Shown in pieces: positions 10,471 through 21,484 of a DNA stretch of 64,000 bases (position 1 is its first letter; each line of letters starts with the position of its first letter). The notes below the pieces were generated by a model. The model saw only the letters and a list, made by a program, of their open reading frames with translations. It was not told the origin of the DNA and made no database searches. The position numbers and the translations under genes are program-made. Source of the stretch: Cryptomeria japonica (Eukaryota > Streptophyta > Pinopsida > Cupressales > Cupressaceae); the NCBI RefSeq assembly GCF_030272615.1, contig NC_081410.1, positions 120,154,640 to 120,218,639 of the forward strand. The letters are read 5' to 3'.

Positions 10471-12085
10471 TGATAGGGAGGCTACTTAGATTACCAACAA
10501 GTAGGTTTCTTTGTTGGTTTGCTTCTATTCCTTTCCAGGTTCAAGTCTACCCCTCTAGACTTCTAAGAGCTTTCCTACCTTTTGTTTTCTTAACTCACCT
10601 TCCTCAAGCTCACAAAGTAAGCTTGCTCAACATATCGTTGCAGGGGTGAAGGACACACTCATTATTTCTCTCCTTGCTAAACCACCCATCTTGTTTGGTT
10701 TAGTAAACCTTTCCCTAAGGTTACACAATGTCTTTCTTTCAGGTTTGTAGCCTTCTGAACCTATTTCCAGTTCACAACAGTTACCTTCCCCTACAAGTTA
10801 TCTCTTTTAGATTATTGAAAACCTAGCCGAACTATCACCAAGCTCACCTAGGCTCAGTATGCAGAAATGGCGATTGCCATTTCCTAGTTTTCTTACTGCT
10901 ACTCTACCCTTACTGTACATTTTTGGCTCTTCCTGAAGAACTCCAATGGCTGCATGGATCCCACGGTGGAGGTTCAAGAAAGAGCCACATTTACACTGTG
11001 AATTCAAAACAAAGTACTGAACAACAAAAAGGAAACTTTAGTACAAAACTGTAATGAAATTTAACACTCAGCGATAGAAAACCAGAAAATAAACTGTATG
11101 TATTTCTTTTGTGTTTTTTTTAACCTTCAAACATCCAACCCTTTAAAAATGCACATTGGGTCTTTTAAACATTCCATCCGTTGTGAGAGACGGTTTCAAA
11201 CTAAAAAACAATTACAAAATGGTCCATCGGTGTAGCCGCAGTACCTGGCTTCCAACTGCCAATGTCAACTTTCTGCGCTCTGCACATCTTATCGGGTCAT
11301 CGGGAAGATAATAAAACTTCACTTTCAATGGCTGATGACAAAGTCCATCTTTCACACTTTTCCCATCGGGCGTTGGGATAGCAAGAAAACAACTAACCTG
11401 ATGGCCGATCTTGCTCAATCTCTCTCTTTTTGCGCTCCACCACGTTGCTATGCATCCAGCTAAGTGCCACTCGATCTGCCACATGGAAACCACTGATTGG
11501 TTTTGGGGCCCCTGCCCTGCCACCTTAGCACGACCTCACTAACCGCCCAGAATGTAACTCTGCTTTTCTGCTGGGTCCCACCATGGCAACCAAGCCGCGA
11601 TAGATAAACTTCTATCATTTTCCTGTCGCAGTATAGAGATAGTTGTCTGATCCTCTCGGACTTGTTTACTTGTTATCAGCTAGCACTTTCCTATTGAGTC
11701 TGTGGGATAGCATACAAATACTCTCCCCGATACCCAATAACTCCCATCAGGTCTTCGACATAGCAAACAACAACTCTGGCCGATATTCGATGGCTCATCG
11801 GGTCATCGGTATTCCACCCGATACCTGATGCAACCACTCCAAACCTATGCTTTCTCATCAGGTCATCGGGTTAAGTGTGAACCACTCCTGCCGATACCCA
11901 ATACAACTACTCCAACTCGAGCGACCTCATCAGGTTAAGACTTGCTGATCGGGGTAGGTCTTGCCGATAAGGTAAAACTTCAACAACAACAAACAAAACA
12001 CCAAAAAGTATTTACGTGACCACAGGAAGGTCTCACAAGCCAAAATTGCTCAAGGGAATTTCAACCCTTAGGTGCTCCTGCACCA
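10471..12085 (-). repeat. Solo LTR (1.6 kb) inside Copia-B protease
   Basis: On the minus strand it starts TGGTGCAGGAGCACCTAAGG and ends CCTCCCTATCA, flanked by ATGGC duplications. The first 19 bases nearly match the start of the plus-strand solo LTR at 36683, so both belong to one LTR family. It has no primer site or coding domain; the open frame 11523-11212 on the minus strand is not recognisable. Its U3-like half (11690-11980) is packed with CCGAT/ATCGGG motifs. No second LTR or internal region is present, so it is a solo LTR left by recombination. Confidence 0.82.
11690..11980. repeat. CCGATACCC / CATCGGGT degenerate repeat block
   Basis: Dense degenerate repeats: CCGATACCCAATA near 11727 and 11903, CATCAGGTCATCGGGTT near 11857, CCGATATTCGATGG near 11779, and similar copies about every 40-60 bp. 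It lies in the upstream half of the solo LTR, where plant LTRs often carry enhancer repeats; that role is inference. Confidence 0.6.
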
Positions 12086-12603
12086 ATGGCATATGATGAG
12101 AAGCTCTTGAATCTAGAAGCCATCTCCTTGTATCATGACTTGCAGTAGCACAAAGCTTGTCCTTTTCCTTTTGATTGAGAGGAAGTGGAAGGAGATGAAT
12201 CCTTCTTCTTGTATGCAGATAGAAAATCGATGTTCTTGATGATGTTTGTCAACTCATCAATTTTCTTAGTGTGGCAATGATGCTCATCATGACCAACTCT
12301 TTTGCAATATGAACAAGGTGGCCTCTCCTTATTAGGTGTGCTTCCCTTCTTGAAAGAGGCTGAAGTATTGTCTTATTGTGGAGAGGATGATTGTGCTTTA
12401 TCCTATTGTGTCTTGGGGTTGAACTTCTTCTACTTCTTATTGTAATCCTTTCCTCGAGTCCCTTGATTCCCTTGAATAGCTACCAAAGTTTTGGACTTTG
12501 AAGACTTGAGAATCCACATGCTCATCAACTTGGATTGCTCTAACATCAACATTTTTGTGAATGCATCAAATGATTGCATAGTGAAAGAACTACTCAATGT
12601 CAA
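12086..12603 (-). pseudogene. Copia-B gag C-terminal part and protease active site
   Basis: Reading leftward: gag core (SFDAFTKMLMLEQSKL near 12570-12520), a canonical CX2CX4HX4C zinc knuckle (CSYCKRVGHDEHHC, about 12310-12270), a Ser/Lys-rich linker, then WLLDSRASHHM at about 12118-12086, the retropepsin active site with DSG changed to DSR. The frame is cut at 12090 by the solo LTR and at 12603 by Element 2. The protease resumes at 10465. Confidence 0.85.
12599..12603. repeat. Target duplication GTCAA (left copy) of Element 2
   Basis: GTCAA directly precedes the 5' LTR start (TGTTGGC). The same five bases follow the 3' LTR at 21480-21484. Confidence 0.9.
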
Positions 12604-14289
12604 TGTTGGCATTGCATTGTCATTAATTTCAACCGGTAAGTATAGGATATTACCGGTATGGATGGTTACCAGTATACAAGGTATATGCAGGATGTAAGAA
12701 GGAGATTTTCACTGGTAAGTAAACATGACCACTAGTAAGCAAGCAAACAGATAAGAGTGTAATGCACCGGCTGGCATGAATATCATGATTGGAATGACAC
12801 CGGTATGAAGACAGGTGTAATATCACCGATAAATAGACTTAGTGGATGAATCAGTGTGTTTGTTGACAAGTCAGGTTGACCCACCAACAAAACAGAGGAA
12901 AGCAGACATGAAGGAAAATTGGTAAGGTGACATGTACATGCAGGGTGAGAAAACTAGTGAGAAAGCACTGGTAGTATGTCTTGGTCGGTGAATGAATCTA
13001 AACCAACTCAGTGGACTGAACAGAGGTGGATGCCGACAAGGCTGACAGGTGGATACCAGGTGGCAAGCATCCAGAGGTCGGTGAAGTTTTGATCGACGTG
13101 GTAGGTGATGAGCAGGTTGACTTTAAATAAGGCACTCATAAATCATGGGTCAATGATAGAAGAAGTGTGGCTCGAGGTGGATCAAGATGCAGAAGCTTTT
13201 TGGGGATGTAAATCAAGCAGGACAATCTGATCTTCATGCTCGTTGATTGAAGGAAATAGTTGAGGCATTAATGGTGAATGATAGAGTAAGGCCAAAAAAT
13301 AAGTTGCAGGCTGCTAAATATAGAAAGCATTTACATATGTCATAAGAAATGATAGTGATGTTTGATCTACTGAAAATCATCAATCGAGGAGATGAGATCC
13401 GATCAGATTTGATACAGATTGAGTGGTTGGAGAAAAGCCCTAGAGTGCCATCGTTTGAACTCTGGTCTTGGCTGGAAAGCCAAGTATAGAACAACAGAGT
13501 AATTGAGAGAGAAGAGAGTGATTAGAGAGAAGATCAAAAGCATCTAAGTGTTGGAGTTGACTGACAGAAAAGTATAACCGGTAAGAGGGTTTATCAGAGG
13601 TTTTACAGGTAAGGTTAGAGCAATTGACAAGCTACCAAATAGAACAATAATTGGGTGAACCGACAAGGGAGATTCAGAAAGAAAGTTGCTGAGGGTGAAG
13701 GAGAAAAGAGAGTGTACTAGTGAAGGGTATGCAAGATAGAATCAGGGCAAAAAAGGTATAAACAAAGGACAAATAACCAATAGAGAACTGAGCAAGGGAG
13801 AACCAATAGAGAAGAGTTAAAGGGATGAAGTATTTTGATTGCAAGAGTTACAAAACTCATTTGTAACAAGGCTACATCTATTGTAATAATCTGATCTATT
13901 GTATATCATTGAGTTGGAGCTCGGTGCAGGGGTTGGTGCTCCTTGGTTTGGTGCCCTAAAATCAGGGGTTGGTGCCCTAAATTAGGGGTTGGTTCTCCTT
14001 GGGTTGGTGCCCTAAAATTTGTAATCAATGTTTATTGTGAGGCCAGATTGGAGTATTAGTTTCTAGCAGCATTTCTCACCGAGGTTTTTCCCACATTGGG
14101 TTTTCCTCATATATCTGGTGTTATGTGTTGAGTATCTTTGTGTGTTTGCATTTGATCACTTTCCTTAGCTCATCGATATATCCTCCTTGTGTTTGATTTG
14201 CTAAACGGTACCAAGAGTTAGGTTTAAAAGGTTTAGAATATTGGGAATCACTGATTCACCCCCCTCTCAGTGGTACATTGTGCTCAACA
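12604..14289 (+). repeat. Element 2 5' LTR
   Basis: 1686 bp, TGTTGG...CTCAACA. Aligns along its whole length with 19772-21479. TATA-like CTTTAAATAAGG at 13121-13132. Ends with CTGATTCACCCCCCTCTCAG at 14251-14270, the tract shared by other copia LTRs here. Many ACCGGT sites of the 3' LTR appear here as ACCAGT, ACTGGT or similar, as expected from CpG decay after insertion. Confidence 0.92.
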
Positions 14290-14291
14290 AT

Positions 14292-14303
14292 TGGTATCAG
14301 AGC
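14292..14303 (+). other. Element 2 primer binding site
   Basis: TGGTATCAGAGC, exact Met-tRNA primer site two bases after the 5' LTR. Confidence 0.93.
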
Positions 14304-14361
14304 CAGGTTCCCAGTCAGATAAGCTTTCTCTAGCTTGGGTAGATTATGGTCTTAGAACACA

Positions 14362-15771
14362 ATGGCAAGAAATGAGTCCTCCTCCTCTTCTAAAGTTCCC
14401 ATGTTTGATGGAACCAACTATTCTTTTTGGTGCAGAAGAATGGAAACACATTTGTCCTCTCTAGGATTTGATGTTTGGATGTCTGGAAAGAATGGGTATA
14501 CTGTCCCTAGTGTTCCTCCCACTCACCCGGATGCTAAGAAGGAGCATGAGAACAATAAAAAGGCTAAACATGCTATTCTTAGTGGACTGTGAGATAATGA
14601 GTTTGTTAAGGTTATGCATTGGTCATCTACCAAGGAGACGGGGGATAAATTGCAGAGATTATTTGAAGGAGATGCCAAAGTCAAGGAGGCCAAGCTGCAA
14701 TCACTAAGAGGTCAGCTTGAAGGCTTGAAGATAAAAGATGAAGAAAAGATTGCAGATTATCTTCATAGGGTAGATGAAACTTTGAATACCATTAGGGGAC
14801 TTGGAGAAGAGGTTGCTGATGAAATTATTTTTAAAAAGGTACTTAGATCACTCACATCTAAGTATGATACTAAGGTCTCTGCTATAGAGGAAGCCAAGGA
14901 TCTAAAAACCTTCACAATGGATGAGTTATTTGGCTCCTTATTTGCTTATGAGATGAGGACAACCAAAGAAGGATCTTCAAGGAAAGAAGCTTCTTTCAAA
15001 TCCATCAAAAAGGGAAAGGAAGAGGTTGCTCATAAAGGATCTAGTGAAGACTCAGATGCAGAGGTAGAAAAATTTGTTAGAAAGCTCAAGAGAAGATTCG
15101 ATAAGTATAAAGGAAAGCTGCCACTCAAATGCTTCAACTATGGTAAAATAGGACACTTTGCTGCAAAATGTCCCTACAATGAAATCAGTGGAGATGAGAA
15201 AAGGAGCTCTGACAAATCTTTCGGTAAAGACAAAGAGAAGAAAGTTTACCGACATGGAAGAAGAAGCTACCAGAAGAAAAATAGCCTATACACCTTTGAG
15301 GATGATGCCACAGATGAAGAAAGCACATCAGAAGATAATTGCCTTGAGGATGAAAGAGAAGTTAATCTCTTTATGGCACTAGATGAATCAGTTGTTGAAG
15401 ATGAGGAAGATGAAGACATTGAAGCTGAAGTGGATCTAGAAGGTGAGCTCATAAGTGCTCTTGAGGAGTTAAGTAAGACAAGAAGAGAACTCAAGAAGGT
15501 CAAACTTGTTGCTACAAAGGAATATGAACAACTGGAGGAATCCAAGAAAATAATTTCTGATCTACAACTCCGGTTAGAAGAAGCTAAGAGGATATGTGAA
15601 GCTACATCCTCCGAATTGGTAAAAAAGGAAAAGGAGCAGCAAAATCTGGAAGAAGAAATTGTAAGGCTCAGAAAGGACCTAGAAAAGAGCAAGGATGAAT
15701 TGAAGTTGAGGAGCAAGTATGAGGGAAACACTGAAGCTTTAGATAAGATGTTGAGCAAAAAAAAGCATTGA
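14362..15771 (+). pseudogene. Element 2 gag with coiled-coil extension
   Basis: Starts at the first ATG after the primer site (MARNESSSSSKVPMFDGTNY), with the copia gag N-terminal signature FDGTNYSFWCRRMETHL. One stop at 14590 (a GGA/CGA-type codon to TGA) splits it; the rest is open for 385 codons (14614-15771). It contains the conserved gag core (KLQSLRGQLEGLKIKDEEKI), then a zinc knuckle reading CFNYGKIGHFAAKC, in which the second Cys of CX2CX4HX4C is Tyr. The last about 120 codons (from about 15,430) form a strong Glu/Lys heptad coiled coil (ELISALEELSKTRRELKKVK), which is unusual for short copia gags but typical of SIRE-type ones. Confidence 0.9.
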
Positions 15772-16559
15772 AAAGACACCAGTGGTTTAGGATTTAAAGA
15801 AGGACAATGTTGAAATAGCCAAGACACATCTGGTAAGGAGATACAATTCGCTTCCTCAAGTGAAAGTAAAGAGAAGAAAATATTTATAGTAAGCAAAGAT
15901 ACCGACAAGAAGACCTATGCTGGGGCTACAAGAAATCAACCTATGAACCGGTATGCTCAAAACTGTAAGGCTCACACATTGTACTGGTATGCAAATCATA
16001 AAAGAAAGGCCAAAGTGTATAGTGAAGGATTCACCAGAATTAACAACATGAGAGGAAGATATTTGGTGAGACAAAGGTTTTCTGGTTCAAAGCAATAAGA
16101 CTGGCATGTACCCAATTTCCATGGTTATTACTAGTGGTGTAATAAGTTTGGATACACAGTTGCTGATTGTAGATTGATGAATAAGCCCCTTGTTAGTTTT
16201 GAAAGTAGAAATTATTTTGCTGCACTCTGCTGTATGTATGTTGTTTGTTATCAGTGTCATGGATTTGGTCATAGGAGTTTTGAATGTAGGAGAAATCAAA
16301 CGGTGTCCTACAATAGTTTTAAAGGTTATTTTTTAATGCCAATGTGATTCTATAACTGTCGAGTTTGGACATATTGCAAAGCATTGCAAGCACAGGAAAA
16401 TCAAGTAGAAATAGACAATTCCTAATCTAAAACTGGTAGTTAAACCAGAACATGAGATTGCAGCAGACAAGAAGAAGGAAGACAAACCGGTTTGGGTTGA
16501 GAAAGACAAGAACAAAGCAGAGTCAAGTCTGATTATGCAGACTGCCCTACATATAGAAA
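15772..16559 (+). pseudogene. Element 2 gag tail with extra zinc knuckles
   Basis: Frame-broken continuation of gag. Readable knuckle-like blocks: WCNKFGYTVADC near 16131-16170 (His position Tyr) and CYQCHGFGHRSFEC near 16250-16290, a perfect CX2CX4HX4C. Further basic sequence follows, up to the protease. Together with the knuckle in the main gag frame this gives at least three knuckles. A parallel array occurs in Copia-C (41,700-42,060). Confidence 0.7.
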
Positions 16560-17015
16560 GACAAAACTTGTGGGTTGTAGATAATGGCTGTTCCAACCAC
16601 ATGATCAGTGATAAAAAGAAATTTGTTAAGCTTGAAGATTGGAATGAGGCTCAGTAAGATTTGGAGATAACTCCTCCATCAAGATAAAAGGCAAAGGTAC
16701 TCTGAATATTGATGGCAAATTGAAGGCACATGATGCATATTATGTAGGATGTCTAAAACATAATTTTCTTAGTGTGAGTCAGATGTGTGATAAAGGATAT
16801 AAATTCACTTTTGACTCTACCGGTTGCCAGATAAGAAAAGAGAATACCTGTCAGATTGTAGAAGAAGGTAAAATAATAGATGGAAATGTTTACAATTTGA
16901 AGGAATGCTATGAGTCCCAATGAATGATGGGACAGGTGGATGAGAGTTGGCTGTGGGACAAGATATTAGGCCATATAAATTTTGATAATCTAGTACAGTA
17001 AGCAAAAAGGGCTAT
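16560..17015 (+). pseudogene. Element 2 protease and pre-integrase
   Basis: Protease begins LWVVDNGCSNHMISDKKKF near 16568-16625; the catalytic triad DSG reads DNG. A frameshift near 16650 and a stop at 16921 break the frame; 16720-16923 holds the C-terminal strands (KHNFLSVSQMCDKGYKF). Then WLWDKILGHINFDNLV, the GAG-pre-integrase motif with the first His changed to Asp. Confidence 0.88.
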
Positions 17016-17933
17016 GTGAGAAATATACCACCAATTATCAAACAGGTAAGCAAATTTTGTGATGAATGTGTAAGAGGAAAGCAGACTAATGTGAGTTTCA
17101 AGACTAAGGAACATAATACTTCAAGACCACTAGAACTCATGCATACTAATCTGTATGGTCTAACTAGGACAAGAGCTCTTTCCGGTGAAAGATACTTTAT
17201 GCTCTTGATTGATGACTACTCAAGAATGACATGGGTCACTTTCCTTCATGATAAATCACAAGCTTTTGATAGATTCAAGATCTTTCAAAAGATGGTAGAA
17301 AAGGAAAGTGGATGCAAGCTGAAATGCCTAAGATCCGACTGGGGTGGAGAGTTCACATCAAATGAGTTTGAGGACTACTATGAAAGACATGGAATCATAA
17401 GACAATACTCAGCACCCAGGACACCACAACAAAATGGTGTGGTAGAAAGGAAGAACAAGATAGTCAAGGAGATGGCTAGAACTATGTTGAATGAGGCAAA
17501 CTTACCAAATATGTATTGGAAGGAAGTGGTTCATACTGCAACACATACTTTGAACTGGATTCAACTGAGAACAAACAACAAGATGACACCTTATGAGCTG
17601 TGGTATGACCAGAAACCATCAGTCAAGTACTTCAAGGTGTTTGAGAGTAAATGCTTCATTAAAAGAGATCAGGATGACTTGGGTAGCTTTGAATTCAGGA
17701 GTGATGAAGACATTTTCCTTGGTTACTCAACTCATAGTAAGGCCTACAAATGCTACAATAAAAGACTAAGAAGAGTCATTGAGAGTGTGAATGTGAGAGT
17801 AGATGAAGATATGCTTAAAGGAAGAAATACTCAAGTCAACAGGTATGATGATTCTGACGATGAAGGTGAAGAAGCTCACTCAGACAATGAACCAAAAGAA
17901 GCATCCAATAAGGTCCCTAACCGCTATGTGTAG
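17016..17933 (+). pseudogene. Element 2 integrase
   Basis: 305-codon open frame covering the zinc-binding end (CDECVRGKQ), the catalytic core and the C-terminal region. The core should read HTDLCGP; here it is HTNLYGL, so the first catalytic Asp is Asn. The second Asp (LRSDWGGEF) and the Glu (GVVERKN) remain. The conserved blocks APRTPQQNGVVER, TPYELWYDQKPSVKYF and FLGYSTHSKAYKCYNKR are intact. An inactive enzyme is predicted from the D to N change. The frame ends at a TAG at 17931, before RT. Confidence 0.92.
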
Positions 17934-17978
17934 GAAAACCACCCGAAAGAGCAAATTTTAGGTAATAAGAGTGATGGT

Positions 17979-18960
17979 GTGCAAACTAGAAGGAAACTTG
18001 CCCAGAATGATGAACAAGTCAATTTTTGCCTCATGACTGAAATGGAACTTAAGACATTCAATGAGGCCAAAAAAAGTCAGAAATGGATGGATGCAATGGA
18101 AGAGGAGCTGCACCAGATTGAGAATAATAAGACTTGGGAATTAGTTCCTAGACCGGTTGATAAGAATGTCATTGGCACAAAGTGGGTATACCAGGACAAG
18201 ATGAATGAAGAAGAGAAGATTGTGAGGCACAAGGCAAGGTTGGTGTGCAAAGGATGTTCTTAAGTAGAAGGTATTGATTTTGAAGAAATATTTGCACCAG
18301 TGGCCAGACTAGAAGCTTTTAGGATGTTTCTTGCTTTCTTTGCCTACAAGGGTTATAAAATTTATCAAATGGATGTAAAGCATGTCTTCCTAAATGGAAA
18401 TTTAGAAGAGGAAGTATACATGGAACAACTAGAAGGTTTTTTGCTACATGATGATGAAATTTGTGTGTGCTAGTTGAAGAAAGCATTGTATGGATTGAAG
18501 CATGCTCCAAGAGCATGATACTCAAGGTTAGGTAAGTATCTAAAGGAGAAGGGCTTCAAAAAAGGGAGATAAGATAGTAATCTGTATATTAAAGCAGATG
18601 GAAACCACATGATTATTGTGATCGTATATTTGGATGACATCATTTTTGGAGGCAACAAGGATACCTTGTGTAAAGAATTTGCTGATCAGATGCAGTCAGA
18701 GTTTGAGATTTCAATGCTTGGAGAGCTATCCTACTTTCTTGGTTTGCAGATTTCACAACAAGGTAAAGGGATATTTATCTCTCAAACCAAGTATGCCAAA
18801 GATATGTTGAAGAAGTTCCAAATGGAAGACAACAAACCGGTAAGTGATTCCATGGTGACCAAATGCAAGTGTAGCAAGGATGATGAATCATTGATAGTGG
18901 ATCAGATATAGTATAGATCCATGATTGGCAGTTTGTTATATCTTACTGCTTTTAGACTGG
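17979..18960 (+). pseudogene. Element 2 reverse transcriptase
   Basis: Copia RT in several frames with in-frame stops (for example at 18261, 18471, 18518, 18569, 18909). Blocks: [72 protein letters not shown], catalytic VYLDDIIFGGN near 18622-18655 (YLDD in place of the usual YVDD), LGELSYFLGLQISQ. The order is complete. Confidence 0.92.
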
Positions 18961-19560
18961 ATATAGTGCAGGCAGTATGCATGGTGGCCAGATTTCAAGC
19001 TGCACTCAAACAGTCACATGTGAATGCAGTCAGGAGGATATTCTGATATCTACAAGGGACACTTAGTTATGGACTATGGTATCCCAAGAAAGGGGATTTT
19101 ACCTTACATGCCTACACTGATGCTAATTGGGCATGTTGTATTGATGACCGAAATAGCACAAGTGGTGGTGCATTCTTCCTAGGTAATTGGTTAGTCTCAT
19201 GACACACCGAGAGGTAGTATTCAATTTCTCTATCTATTGCCGAGGCAAAATATATTGCTGCTGCCACATGTTGTTCTCAGGTGCTATGGATTAAGTAAAC
19301 CCTCAAGGATATTTAGGTAGAGATGTCTGACCCATTTCCATCCAGTGTGACAATTCAAGTGCAATTAACATATCAAAGAACCCAGTTATGCACTCAAGGA
19401 CAAAGCATATTACCATCAAATATCATTTTCTCAAGGAGAAGGTGGCAGATTAGGAAGTTAAGGTAGAGTATGTCCCTATAGGTGAAAAAGTGGCTGATAT
19501 ATTCACCAAGTCTCTACCGGTAAGCACTTTTGAGTATCTAAGACACAAGTTAGGAGTTGT
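18960..19560 (+). pseudogene. Element 2 RNase H
   Basis: Readable copia RNase H blocks with stops: RLDIVQAVCMVARFQ, TLSYGLWYPKKGDFTLHAYT, DANWACCIDDRNSTSGGAFF and SLSIAEAKYIAAATCC, then a frame change and VADIFTKSLP-like sequence near 19,490-19,520. The catalytic Asp/Glu blocks are visible, but the frame is broken. Confidence 0.85.
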
Positions 19561-19639
19561 GTCACTTGCTTCATGCACTTGAGTGTGTATGGAGATCTAT
19601 GGTTTAGGGGAATTCACTGCCATACCTATTTGACTCTTG

Positions 19640-19771
19640 AACCAGTTGATGGTCAAAGGGGGAGATAAGTACATGCTAAGGTTGTACCCTTTATCATGGA
19701 TATCAAAGGGGGAGAAATGAACCGGTTGAAGATATGCAGAGTATGTTGACATCAATGCCAAAGGGGGAGAT
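19640..19771 (+). other. Element 2 polypurine tract and two upstream look-alikes
   Basis: The tract CAAAGGGGGAGAT at 19759-19771 abuts the 3' LTR and is the expected plus-strand primer. Two further near-identical tracts, TCAAAGGGGGAGAT (19652-19665) and ATCAAAGGGGGAGA (19702-19715), lie 50-110 bp upstream. Confidence 0.85.
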
Positions 19772-21479
19772 TGTTGGTATTATATTGTCATTGATGTCAA
19801 CCGGTAAGTATAGGATGTCACCGGTATGGATGGTTACCGGTATACAAGGTATCTGCAGGATGCAAGAAGGAGATGTTCACCGGTAATTAAACATAACCAT
19901 CAATAAGCAAGCAAACAGAGAAGAGCGTAATCCACCGGTTGGCATGATTATTAGGATGTGCATGACATCAGTATGAAGGTAGGTGTAATATCACTGATAA
20001 ATAGACTTAGTGGATGAATCGGTGTGCTAGTTGACAAGTCAGGTTGACCCACCAACATAACTAAGGAAAGCAAACATGAAGGAAAACCGGTAAGGTGACA
20101 TGTACAGGTAGGGTGAGTAAATCGGTGAGCAAGCACCAATAGTATGTCTTGGTTTGTGAATGAATATAAACTGACTCAGTGGACTGAGCAGAGGTGGATG
20201 CCGACAAAGATGACAGGTGGATATCAGGTGGCAAGCATCTAGAGGTCGGTGAAGTGTTCATCGACATGTTAGGTGATGAGTAGGTTGACTTTAAATAAGG
20301 CACCTGTAAATCACAGGTCAATGATAGAAGAAGTGTGGCTCGAGGCGGATCAAGATGCATAAGCTTTTTGGGTATGTAAATCAAGAAGGACAATCCGATC
20401 TTTGTGCTCATTGGTGGAAGGAAACAACTGAGACATTAATGGTGAATGACAGAGCAAGGCCAAAAAACAAGTTGCAGGTTTCTAAATATAGAAAACGTGT
20501 ACATATGTCATAATAAATGGCAGTAATGTTTGTCCTATTGCAGATCATCAATCGAGGAGATGAGATCCGATCGGATTTGATACAGATTGAGTTGGTGGAG
20601 AAAATCCCTAGCGTGCCACTATTTGAACTTTGGTGTTGGCGGGAAAGCCAAATATAAATATGCAGACCGAAAATGAAAGAAAAGGATGCTAGAAGCCGGA
20701 AAAGATAGAGTAACTGTGAGAGAAGAGAGTGATCAGAGAGAAGATCAAAAGCATCTAAGTGTCGGAGCTGACTGATAGAAAATTAGAACCGGTAAGAGGG
20801 TTTATCAAAGGTTTTACCGGTAAGGTTAGAGCAACCAACAAGCTGCCAAATAGAACAACAATTGGGTGAACCGACAAGGGAGATTCAAAAAGAAAATTGC
20901 TGAGGGTGAAGGAGAAAAGAGAGTGTACCGGTGAAAGCTATGCAAGACGAAATTAGGATAGAAAAGGTATAAACAGGGGATAGAAAACCGACAAAGAACT
21001 GAGCAAGGGAGAACCGATAGAGAAGAGTTAAACCGGTGAAGTATTTTGATTGCAAGAGTTACAAAACTCATTTGTAACAAGGCTACATATATTGTATTGA
21101 TCTAATCTAATGTATATCACTAAGTTGGAGCTCGATGCAAGGGTTGGTGCTCCTTGGGTTGGTGCCCTAAATCAGGGGTTGGTGCTCCTTAGGTTGGTGC
21201 CCTAAATTTTGTAATCAATGTTTATTGTGAGGCTGGATTGGAGCAGTATTTTCCAACAAAATTTCTCACCGAGGTTTTTCTCACATTGGGTTTTCCTCGT
21301 ATATCCGATGTTATGTGTTGAGTATCTTTGTGTGTTTGCATTTGATCACTTTCCTTAGCTTACTGGTATATCCTCCTTGTGTTTGATTTGCTAATCGGTA
21401 CCAAGAGTTAGGTTTAAAAGGTTTAGAATATTGGGAACCACTTATTCACCCCCCTCTTAGTAGTACATTGTGTTCAATA
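19772..21479 (+). repeat. Element 2 3' LTR
   Basis: 1708 bp, TGTTGG...TTCAATA (terminal CA changed to TA). Matches the 5' LTR over its length with scattered changes and small indels. TATA-like CTTTAAATAAGG at 20289-20300. Contains about ten ACCGGT sites. Followed directly by the target duplication GTCAA. Confidence 0.92.
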
Positions 21480-21484
21480 GTCAA
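21480..21484. repeat. Target duplication GTCAA (right copy) of Element 2
   Basis: Second copy of the 5-bp duplication; the Copia-B gag reading resumes immediately after it. Confidence 0.9.

Larger units (their letters stand above)
10466..12090. repeat. Target duplication pair ATGGC around solo LTR
   Basis: ATGGC at 10466-10470 and again at 12086-12090, directly outside the TG...CA ends of the solo LTR. This exact 5-bp duplication defines the insertion site inside the Copia-B protease. Confidence 0.85.
12604..21479 (+). mobile_element. Element 2, complete SIRE-like Ty1/copia
   Basis: 8.9 kb element with 5' LTR 12604-14289, primer site 14292-14303, gag, protease, integrase, RT, RNase H, polypurine tract 19759-19771, 3' LTR 19772-21479, and an exact GTCAA duplication on both sides. 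Structurally complete, but its frames hold many stops. Long LTRs, a coiled-coil gag extension and extra zinc knuckles fit the SIRE/Maximus-type copia lineage (family knowledge; not tested by phylogeny). It inserted into the gag of the older, oppositely oriented Copia-B. Confidence 0.93.

Noticed and set aside
11212-11523. 103-codon minus-strand frame
   Set aside because: Entirely within a solo LTR with exact target duplications; no recognisable domain.
15267-15908. 213-codon minus-strand open frame
   Set aside because: Antisense of the Element 2 gag coiled coil; its serine runs simply mirror Glu/Asp codons.
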